Below, one piece after another: positions 58,284-64,000 of a stretch of DNA of 64,000 nt (its first letter is position 1; each line of letters starts with the position of its first letter). The translations under genes and the position numbers were made by a program. The notes beneath the pieces are model-generated. The model had not been told where the DNA came from, searched no databases, and saw nothing but the letters and a program-made list of their open reading frames with translations. This DNA comes from Devosia sp. SL43 (GTDB lineage Bacteria > Pseudomonadota > Alphaproteobacteria > Rhizobiales > Devosiaceae), in contig NZ_CP063401.1 of NCBI RefSeq assembly GCF_021729885.1, forward strand, positions 496,001-560,000, given 5' to 3'.

Positions 58284-59713
58284 GGCTTAGACTTTTCAAT
58301 AGCTTCGAAAAGCTCGTGGAGATATGGGTGAAAACGATCCCATATGGTTAGTATTTCACTTCCTGCCGGTAGGTCTGCGTGATCATGAATGGCACGGTTT
58401 AGCTGGTCGAGCGTATGAAGTCGCCCATGCACACCATTGGCGACATCACGTGCCGCGGCCAGCTTCGGCGCACTGCCGGATGGATCAATCTGCCTTAAAG
58501 CAGTCGCGACCTTGTCCTTCAGTTTCACGCCGTAGTCGTGCCAAGTAGCGCCTGCCGTGGTATTCAGTGTAGGGACGCTCATCTCCTCCAAGAACAGCGT
58601 TGTCGCCTTCTCGAGGAAGACTCGAACAACCGCTGCGCAGACGAAAGGATTCTTCTGTACAGAGAGCTTTCGCAGCTCGGCATAAAACTTATTTAGGCCG
58701 GAGTTTGAGATCCGCAGTCCCTTGTCGGCCAAGTATTTTCTTGGAGCCGACGGCTTTGACTTCGACGATGTCGACGCTGGCGTGGTGGTTGCCGCTGGCT
58801 GCGTGGCGGTTGTCGTTGCAGCGGTGCCGCCTGTCGCGGCCGTCGTAGAAGCCGTTGTGGTAACGGGATCAGGCTTTTTTACATTTAGATGTACAAACTT
58901 CTCCAGCCACTCCCTTTGTTGGTCGGCAGTGCTAACCACCGTCTCTTTAAACGTACTCTCGGCCATGGCCTGCAACATAGCCAAAAGCAGCTTTAGGGCA
59001 GCCTCGTCGTCACCATTCTCCGGCACCAAACTGCCGTCTGTGCCAAATTGCAGACCCAAGAGCGTCGACATCTGGCTAGACAAAAGGACGCGTTCGACTG
59101 TGGTTGTCTTACCTGCAATTCGGTCCCGAAGATCCTCGGCGTCGGTTCCATGGCTTTCGACGAAAGCCAAAGAGGTCATCCACCTCGAAAATCTACCCTC
59201 GCTGGCATCACTCCGTGCGGTCGCTACGGCGTTCCAAGCCATAGTGCCTCGGCCACCCATACCCTTGTAATGCTTGCGCTTGATCCAAATTGCTGCATCA
59301 GTGCGGCTCAGCAACACGCACTCCACCTTCTTGATGTTCAGCGCAAGAAATGGATCGTGCAATTTTTTGAAGGTCTGGTGAACGGGCAGTCCCTCGGCCA
59401 GCGCAGGCGTCATCATCGTTTTAAGCGCAGTGATCCTACGGTTACCCTCGAGTGCGACATACTCGCCCTCGCGATCACCGTTTGTGACAATGAGGAGAGA
59501 CGACGGATCAAGCCCCCTTTGGTCAATGATGTCTTGGGCCAACTCCGAGACTTTGTGTACCTTCTCGTCACCGAGGAGCATACGGATTGCGTCTCGCTCG
59601 TGCGATACTTTGGCGTGCCGAAAATTGGCCACATCAAGTGAAATTGCTGCAATGTCGACTTCCATTGGCCCCTCAGTCGAATCGTTGTCGGCCGAGGCAA
59701 TATACACTTGCAT
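58280..59713 (-). CDS. ParB N-terminal-like protein with low-complexity linker and helical C-terminal domain
   Basis: 477 residues from ATG 59713. Residues about 20-175 look ParB/Srx-like: VANFR near 28-32, VALEGNRRITALK (about 86-98) matching the ExNRR-type core, and a KRKHYKGMGGRGTMAWNAVATARSDA-like region (about 145-170) that in related proteins reads (R/K)HTG...G..W...KARFD. Residues 280-325 are a Thr/Ala/Pro/Ser linker. The C-terminal ~125 residues are helical (NPFVCAAVVRVFLEKATTLF, then LNRAIHDHADLP and IWDRFHPYLHELF), resembling the HEPN-like/RNase-type tail seen in some defence proteins. It overlaps the methyltransferase gene (ATGA). Role unproven: DNA-associated nuclease or NTP-dependent protein working with the methyltransferase. 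Confidence 0.7.
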   Translation of the reverse strand: MQVYIASADNDSTEGPMEVDIAAISLDVANFRHAKVSHERDAIRMLLGDEKVHKVSELAQDIIDQRGLDPSSLLIVTNGDREGEYVALEGNRRITALKTMMTPALAEGLPVHQTFKKLHDPFLALNIKKVECVLLSRTDAAIWIKRKHYKGMGGRGTMAWNAVATARSDASEGRFSRWMTSLAFVESHGTDAEDLRDRIAGKTTTVERVLLSSQMSTLLGLQFGTDGSLVPENGDDEAALKLLLAMLQAMAESTFKETVVSTADQQREWLEKFVHLNVKKPDPVTTTASTTAATGGTAATTTATQPAATTTPASTSSKSKPSAPRKYLADKGLRISNSGLNKFYAELRKLSVQKNPFVCAAVVRVFLEKATTLFLEEMSVPTLNTTAGATWHDYGVKLKDKVATALRQIDPSGSAPKLAAARDVANGVHGRLHTLDQLNRAIHDHADLPAGSEILTIWDRFHPYLHELFEAIEKSKP

Positions 59714-59811
59714 TGGATGGAGCCCCGGTCCTTTTCGATCGTCAGCGCGCCAGCGAGCATCTCGGCCCCCAATAGCGCGTTGGAATCCCAACTCCGGCGA
59801 AAGGCCCGCCC

Positions 59812-60043
59812 CATGAACATCTCCGTCTTCGGCACCGGTGAAGTCGGCTCCGCCGTCGCCACCAAGCTCAAATCCCTCGGTCACGCCGCCGTCTTCGGCT
59901 CGCGCCATCCCGGCAGCGACCGCGACGGCATCCCCGTCCTGAGCGATGCCAATGCCGCCGCGCATGGCGAAGCTGGTGCCGCTCTACCTCGCCGGCAAGC
60001 TGCCGGTCGATTTGGGCAACCGGCGCTCCGCCATCGACAGCTG
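59812..60043 (+). pseudogene. Broken F420-dependent NADP oxidoreductase-like gene with alcohol-dehydrogenase-like tail
   Basis: ATG 59812 opens a Rossmann start MNISVFGTGEVGSAVATKL and GSRHPGSD, like the N-terminus of NADPH:F420 oxidoreductase-type proteins, but the similarity ends after ~45 residues. In another frame, 59954-60043 reads MPPRMAKLVPLYLAGKLPVD and then a stop; it resembles the C-terminal LVDLYLAGKLPVD of zinc-dependent alcohol dehydrogenases. So two gene remnants seem joined, and neither is complete. It lies just outside the accessory segment. An alternative is one small unknown protein (the frame stays open to 60139). Confidence 0.5.
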
Positions 60044-60117
60044 ATCTCACCACGCTTGCCACAACCACCCCTCCACCCCACATACACATCGCGCCTGCCT
60101 TGGCGCTGGGGGATGAC

Positions 60118-60594
60118 ATGCGCTTTGCGGGGAACGTGATCTGGTTTGTCCTGGGCGGCTGGTACATTGCCCTGCTGTGGTTGCTGGGCGCGGCGCTGTT
60201 CGCGCTGTCCATCGTCGGCATCCCCCTGACCATTGCCGCCCTGCAAATGGCGTCGCTGTCGGCCTGGCCGTTCGGGCGCGAAGTGGTCCATGTCCGTGAA
60301 CTCGACGGCCGGGGCGTGTCCGCGACAACGGCGGTGACCGGCACGATCGGCTTCATCGTCAACGTGATCTGGGCCCTGACCTTCGGCTGGGTGCTGTTCC
60401 TGGCCTACCTGGTCGCCGGCCTGCTCTGCTGCCTCACCCTCATCGGCATCCCCTTCGGCCTCCAGGCCTTCAAACTCGCCGGCATCTCCTTCTGGCCCGT
60501 CGGCCGCCGGGTCGTCACCTCGGAACTGGCGACACTGGCGCGCGAGCAAGCCGCCAAGGCCAAGTTCGCCAGCTATCGCGGGGCCACGACCTGA
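60118..60594 (+). CDS. YccF domain-containing inner-membrane protein
   Basis: 158 residues from ATG 60118, with GGGGG upstream. Two copies of the YccF-type module are visible: the first GNVIWFVLGGWYIALLWLLG with IVGIPLTIAALQMASL (about residues 5-45), the second VIWALTFGWVLFLAYLVAG with LIGIPFGLQAFKLAGISFWP (about 82-130). About four membrane segments. YccF proteins are uncharacterised inner-membrane proteins. It follows the broken gene and is followed by REP-like repeats. Confidence 0.85.
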   Translation: MRFAGNVIWFVLGGWYIALLWLLGAALFALSIVGIPLTIAALQMASLSAWPFGREVVHVRELDGRGVSATTAVTGTIGFIVNVIWALTFGWVLFLAYLVAGLLCCLTLIGIPFGLQAFKLAGISFWPVGRRVVTSELATLAREQAAKAKFASYRGATT

Positions 60595-60606
60595 CCCACA
60601 CCCACC

Positions 60607-60850
60607 ATGTCATTCCGGCGCAGGCCGGAATCCATCCTGAGATGACAGGGCGGACGGTGGACGCGGAATGTCCTCAGGATGGACCCCGGCCTTCGCCGGG
60701 GTGACACCGTGGGTGAGGCAAGCATAGAGGCTGATAGGTCCACCGCGCGCTCAACACCCAGCGTGTCATTCCGGCGAAGGCCGGAATCCATCCTGAGATG
60801 CCTCACCCCGTGACAGCGGCAAGACCTCAGCCTGCGCCGGGATGACATCG
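60607..60850. repeat. Cluster of REP-like palindromes (left set)
   Basis: Direct and inverse copies of GTCATTCCGGCGCAGGCCGGAATCCATCCTGAG-like units. Good copies start at about 60609 and 60764 (plus orientation) and about 60673 and 60822 (inverse, with CCCCGGC...GCCGGGGTGAC and CCTCAG). Each unit is a hairpin TCCGGC...GCCGGA with an attached CATCCTGAG. They sit between yccF and the GIY-YIG gene. Confidence 0.85.
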
Positions 60851-60864
60851 GAATTGGGGCGGCG

Positions 60865-61161
60865 TCAGAGACCGACATCACCAGACAAATCCCGCCAGTC
60901 CGGGTTCATCGCCTCAATGAGCCGCTCCTTCCAGGGACGGTGCCAGTCCTTGATGCGCTTCTCGCGTGTGATGGCCGCCGCGACATCCCCATGCACCTCG
61001 TACCAGACCAGCTTGTCGCAGCCATAGCGGTCGGTGAAGCTGCCCTCAAACACATGGTTCTTGTGCTGCCAGACCCGGCGCTCGGGAAAGCCGGTCACGC
61101 CGGTATAGATCGCGCCATGCTTGCGATTGGCCATGATGTAGACGAGGTAGGTCTTGCTCAT
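60865..61161 (-). CDS. GIY-YIG nuclease family protein (small, COG2827-type)
   Basis: 98 residues from ATG 61161. The single GIY-YIG domain reads YLVYIMANRKHGAIYTGVTG (about residues 5-24) with ERRVWQHKNH and FTDRYGCDKLVWYEVHGDV, then AITREKRIKDWHRPWKERLI and a short end. It is a stand-alone small GIY-YIG protein without a zinc finger; such proteins are common in alphaproteobacteria and have unknown substrates. The frame is open upstream to 61314, but that part is translated REP sequence (RMDSGLRRND-type), so it is excluded. REP units lie on both sides. Confidence 0.85.
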   Translation of the reverse strand: MSKTYLVYIMANRKHGAIYTGVTGFPERRVWQHKNHVFEGSFTDRYGCDKLVWYEVHGDVAAAITREKRIKDWHRPWKERLIEAMNPDWRDLSGDVGL

Positions 61162-61204
61162 GTGCCGAACAAAGCATGAACAATCCATATTTTCAACACT
61201 CACG

Positions 61205-61306
61205 GTGTCATTCCGGCGCAGGCCGGAATCCATCCTGAGATGATTGGACGCGTTGCGGCCGTGGAAAAACCTCAGGATGGATCCCGGCCTGCGCCGGGAT
61301 GACATC
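61205..61306. repeat. REP-like palindrome pair (right set)
   Basis: One plus-oriented unit (about 61207-61241) and one inverted unit (about 61271-61306), again GTCATTCCGGC...CATCCTGAG and its complement. They are the same family as at 60607-60850. The pair forms a larger hairpin with a loop at about 61242-61270. Confidence 0.85.
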
Positions 61307-61398
61307 GAGGTCATGCAAACACCAGCGTGAGCGACCCGTCCACTTGTCCCCGTCCCCCCAACACCGCGCTACACTGGCCATGTCACTGGGGGACGACA

Positions 61399-61725
61399 AT
61401 GACGGCACCACTGGGTCCGCGCACCATCCGCGCCTATCGCCGCTTCGCCAAGCCGCTCGCCGCCTTGATGAAGGTCACGCGCGGCAAAGCCGCGGGTCCG
61501 GTCGGGGCGACCACGGTGGCCCGCTGCAATGCCCTCATCGTCGCCGCCAACAGGCTCTTCGCCCGCGAGCCCGATATCGGCCGCCTGCCGCCGCTGCCAG
61601 CCCATGCCACCCTGTCCGCGATCGATCTGGCGCTGGTGGTCGATGAACTCACCATCGCCACCCTGCGCTTCGAGGAACGCTATCCCGAACTCGATTCCCA
61701 CAAGCCGCCGCCGCTGCCCCGCTGA
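61399..61725 (+). CDS. Hypothetical small protein
   Basis: 108 residues from ATG 61399, with GGGGGA 5 bases upstream. Opening MTAPLGPRTIRAYRRFAKPL, a positively charged helical first half (LMKVTRGKAAGP, RCNALIVAANRLFARE), and a second half with LSAIDLALVVDELTIATLRFEERYPELDSHK. No family is recognised; it looks like a soluble helical protein. It is isolated, with no obvious operon partner. Confidence 0.65.
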   Translation: MTAPLGPRTIRAYRRFAKPLAALMKVTRGKAAGPVGATTVARCNALIVAANRLFAREPDIGRLPPLPAHATLSAIDLALVVDELTIATLRFEERYPELDSHKPPPLPR

Positions 61726-62092
61726 CGCCCAAAAAACTTATCCCCGCCCCTTGTCGCCATGGCATCATCGGTTCATTCCCGCCGCTCACGCGGTGCTGAC
61801 GAGGCATCGGGCGGGGAGATGGGTGGATCGGGGTCGCCTGGTCCAGGCAGGGGGAACCCGGCAGCTGCGCTTGCGATACAGCGTACCTGATCCGAACCTG
61901 CCCAAAACCCCAGTCGTGTGAAGCGGCTTTCGCCTCTTCAATAACCAATGTGGCGGCGCAAGCCGTCGGGGCGAAAGCCGCTTTACACCGTGTAACCGCA
62001 GGCGCACGCGCCATGCGGACAATTGGCATGCGGCGGACTGGGCTGAGCGCCACAAGCAAAGCGACGGGCCGCAAAGGCCCGCCGCGCAATCG
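61726..62092. other. Intergenic region with a near-perfect inverted repeat
   Basis: No gene is supported in these 367 bases. GTGTGAAGCGGCTTTCGCC (61916-61934) and its inverse GGCGAAAGCCGCTTTACAC (61970-61988) differ by one base and are spaced by 35 bases. A 15-codon frame (61948-61995) lies over the right arm but has no ribosome-binding site. It may be a hairpin at the end of the FKBP transcript (minus strand) or another repeat element. Confidence 0.55.
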
Positions 62093-62530
62093 TCACGCCG
62101 CCTGGACGATCTCGACCAGTTCGACATCGAACACCAGGTCCTGCCCGGCCAGTGGGTGGTTGGCGTCAACCTTGACGATGCTGTCATCCACTTCGACCAC
62201 CGTGATCGGCAGCAGGCCGCCATCGGCGGTTCGGGCCTTCAATTGCGTGCCGGGCCGCACATCGATGCCCGATGGCACCTTGGCGCGGTCCAGCGTCTGG
62301 ATGGCCTCCTTGCGATGCGGGCCATAGGCCTGGTCGCAGGGGATGGTCACGGTGGACTTGCTGCCCGGCTCCATGCCGGCGACCTGGGCTTCGAGCCCCT
62401 TGATCACCTGGCCCAGGCCAATGGTGAATTCGAGCGGCTCCTTGCCCGACGAGCTGTCGAACTGCGTCCCGTTGGTCAGGCGGCCGGTATAATTGATGCG
62501 AACAACGTCGCCCATCTTGGCTTCCGTCAT
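62093..62530 (-). CDS. FKBP-type peptidyl-prolyl cis-trans isomerase, SlpA/SlyD-like
   Basis: 145 residues. The FKBP half is VVRINYTGRLTNGTQFDSSS (about residues 9-28) and LEFTIGLGQVIKGLEAQVAGM (about 33-53), followed by an IF (insert-in-flap) domain region PCDQAYGPHRKEA (about 64-76), and the SlyD-type end NHPLAGQDLVFDVELVEI (about 123-140). There is no metal-binding His-rich tail. It catalyses prolyl isomerisation and can act as a chaperone. It stands alone on the minus strand with gaps of more than 350 bases on both sides. Confidence 0.93.
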   Translation of the reverse strand: MTEAKMGDVVRINYTGRLTNGTQFDSSSGKEPLEFTIGLGQVIKGLEAQVAGMEPGSKSTVTIPCDQAYGPHRKEAIQTLDRAKVPSGIDVRPGTQLKARTADGGLLPITVVEVDDSIVKVDANHPLAGQDLVFDVELVEIVQAA

Positions 62531-62894
62531 GGCTGTTTCCTTCTGTGAGTGCGGGCGGAAAAATCGACGCCCTTCCAGTCAAGGCCGCGCACATCTGCGC
62601 ACGACAGCGAGGGTCTAATGTAGGGACTGAGCCCGGGATGTAAACCGCAGCGGCCAAATTAGGCCCTTCGCTCCGTCGGCTGAAAGCGGCCTAGATTATC
62701 CGCCGGGCACCCGCAGTCCCGTTTGCGTCCAGCGAAAGCCCGATTTGCCCGCTCCGGATTCGAGCACGTCGCAGTGGCCCGCCATCAGCAGTTCGCGCGG
62801 TCCTGTGCGCCGGGATGGTACGAGTGCGGACTGATTGGCCGCCCCAAGCCGAAACCAACCCGCAATTGCAGCCGCCCAGTATCGCCCTAGGCGG
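62531..62894. other. Intergenic region without recognisable features
   Basis: 364 bases between the FKBP gene and the glycosyltransferase. An open frame on the minus strand (62696-62959) is present but overlaps the glycosyltransferase and shows no domain or codon-use support. No tRNA-like or repeated element was recognised. Confidence 0.4.
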
Positions 62895-63974
62895 CTAGAG
62901 GTTTCTAGACCTGATAGAAGCCTGGTCCAGCACATGACTGACAATCGGTTCGGTCTCATTCCAGCTGTTCAGCTGTCGTCCGGCCTGGGCTGACAGCCTG
63001 GACATCTCTTGCCGTACCGGCGTCTGGGTCAACACCAAGCGGAGAGCTTGGGCAAATCCGTCGACATCGTCCACCGCGACAAGAATGCCTGCGCCCTTTG
63101 CAACAGTATCTGGCACAGCACCAGTGTTGCAGGTGACGATGGGAAGACCGTGCAACATGGCCTCACCCAGCACGATGCCGTAGCCCTCGTAGCGCGTGGC
63201 CAGGGCAAATAGCGTGGCCTGCCGATAGTGTTCAATCACCGCCTCGTCGCTCAGAAGGCCGGAAAGGATGATGCGATCCTCAAGGCCCAGATCCGCTATC
63301 TGCCGGCGCAGCGCTCGTTCAACTGATGCATCATGGGTCTTGCCAACAATCGCCGCCTGCCAATCAAGCTCCCTGATGCGGCCGAGTGCGGCGACCAGGA
63401 CATCATGCCCTTTTCGCTCGGCCAATATCCCCACGGACAGGATCAGAGGCGGCGACTGTGGCCTGTGCTCGGGGTCAGCAGCACGAAAGCCGGGTGGCGC
63501 CACGGTAATCTTGCCGTCGGGGACATTGAACTGTTGCACCAGGATGCGCGCCGTGTGCGGGCTGGGGACCAGTACGGCCTGCGCCAGTTGCAGGTTATCA
63601 GCCTCGCGCTCCAGCAGAAATTGCGCCGGCGCCGGCGCCAACCCCGTTTCGAGCCCGAGCGGGTGATGGATCATGGCGATGATGGGTGCCGCGACAGTGC
63701 GCAGTCCAGCGGTGTCGATGGACCCATAAACCAGGCCATCAATGATCAAAGGCATATCCGGCGGGAGAGCCGCCATGGCGGCGATAGCGGCAGCAGTCTC
63801 ATCGGCGCTCGGGTTTGGAAAGCCGGCGCCCAGTTCCAGATGGTGCATTGTGCGCCCACTACGGCGCAGGGCCTGCAGCAGCTCATACTCGTAGATATAG
63901 CCACCGGTTTTCTGCGTGGCATCGCCGGGAATGGCGAAGGCCGCGGCTGTGAACATGGGCGCTGGTTCGGTCAT
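62895..63974 (-). CDS. Glycosyltransferase family 4 (GT-B) protein
   Basis: 359 residues. An N-terminal GT-B half with GDATQKTGGYIYEYELLQAL (about residues 18-37) and MIHHPLGLETGLAPAPAQFL (about 101-120), the donor half with LSVGILAERKGHDVLVAALG (about 185-204), IVGKTHDASVERALRRQIAD, and the E-x7-E region as ATRYEGYGIVLGEAML (about 266-281) followed by TCNTGAVPDTVAKGAGILV. It transfers a sugar from a nucleotide donor, acceptor unknown. The ATG at 63974 overlaps the stop of an upstream frame (ATGA), so it is part of an operon that continues past the window edge. Confidence 0.88.
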   Translation of the reverse strand: MTEPAPMFTAAAFAIPGDATQKTGGYIYEYELLQALRRSGRTMHHLELGAGFPNPSADETAAAIAAMAALPPDMPLIIDGLVYGSIDTAGLRTVAAPIIAMIHHPLGLETGLAPAPAQFLLEREADNLQLAQAVLVPSPHTARILVQQFNVPDGKITVAPPGFRAADPEHRPQSPPLILSVGILAERKGHDVLVAALGRIRELDWQAAIVGKTHDASVERALRRQIADLGLEDRIILSGLLSDEAVIEHYRQATLFALATRYEGYGIVLGEAMLHGLPIVTCNTGAVPDTVAKGAGILVAVDDVDGFAQALRLVLTQTPVRQEMSRLSAQAGRQLNSWNETEPIVSHVLDQASIRSRNL

Positions 63975-64000
63975 AGGGCTAGTTGCTCGCTGGCGAAGGT
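63971..64000 (-). CDS. C-terminal end of an upstream gene (partial)
   Basis: On the minus strand the last bases read TFASEQLAL then TGA at 63973-63971, in an ATGA overlap with the glycosyltransferase start. Only nine codons are visible, so nothing can be said about the product beyond probable co-transcription. Confidence 0.3.
   Translation of the reverse strand, partial: TFASEQLAL

Noticed and set aside
60607-61306. CRISPR array
   Set aside because: Units alternate in orientation, are palindromic and irregularly spaced, and there are no cas genes; they are REP-like.
61162-61314. N-terminal extension of the GIY-YIG protein
   Set aside because: It translates a REP unit (RMDSGLRRND-type), a known false-coding signature.
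61948-61995. 15-codon frame MWRRKPSGRKPLYTV
   Set aside because: It lies on the arm of an inverted repeat, with no ribosome-binding site.
62696-62959. 87-codon minus-strand frame before the glycosyltransferase stop
   Set aside because: Overlaps the glycosyltransferase and shows no motif.

Overview
The window is a contiguous, gene-dense chromosomal segment of high G+C content. It most likely comes from an alphaproteobacterium of the order Hyphomicrobiales (Rhizobiales), plausibly Devosiaceae. The order-level guess rests on four things: the run rlpA-dacA-tmk-holB-metG-tatD-MBL; tpiA, secG, pyrG and eno lying together; trpEGDC-moaC-moeA-lexA with GTTC-N7-GTTC SOS boxes; and the NDUFA12-type complex I accessory protein beside a DUF2155 protein. 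The family-level guess is inference only.

Layout. 1-5156: an F420 module with an F420-dependent oxidoreductase tail, CofE, a three-gene ABC transporter of the proposed F420-0 type, and a second luciferase-like (LLM) oxidoreductase behind its own operator-bearing promoter. 5328-16487: a purine/nucleoside salvage cluster with adenine deaminase, two nucleoside hydrolases, a spermidine/putrescine-type ABC importer, an aminohydrolase, an M20 amidohydrolase and a phosphoribosyltransferase. 16477-23605: a minus-strand housekeeping run for cell envelope, replication and translation. 23801-27614: cobalamin-dependent metH behind a perfect 16-bp palindrome. 27747-36663: small genes including a CobW-like protein without a P-loop, folD with a candidate structured RNA upstream, amn, eno, an epimerase and several GNAT acetyltransferases. 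36670-39803: pyrG, secG, tpiA. 39926-48350: ppiD, the trp genes, moaC-moeA and lexA. 48395-52476: complex I accessory genes, then an operon of a DUF4037 protein, an APH(3')-type phosphotransferase and an MFS transporter. 53193-56915: class II (B12-dependent) ribonucleotide reductase nrdJ with tandem NrdR-like boxes.

The clearest accessory segment is 56969-59812. It has more A+T-rich stretches and different codon use, and lies between nrdJ and a broken F420/NADP-reductase-like gene. It carries a small membrane-anchored protein, a D12-class adenine methyltransferase, and a ParB-like protein with a low-complexity linker and a helical C-terminal domain. The last two are translationally coupled (ATGA overlap). 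This is the best candidate for an undescribed modification or defence unit. The right end (60118-64000) holds small genes, a REP-like palindrome array around a GIY-YIG nuclease gene, an FKBP isomerase and a glycosyltransferase.

The genes converge on three themes: F420 redox chemistry with its own glutamyl ligase and transporter; cobalamin-dependent metabolism (MetH, NrdJ); and purine scavenging (deaminase, nucleoside hydrolases, AMP nucleosidase, PRTase). All functional calls come from reading motifs; no database search was run.
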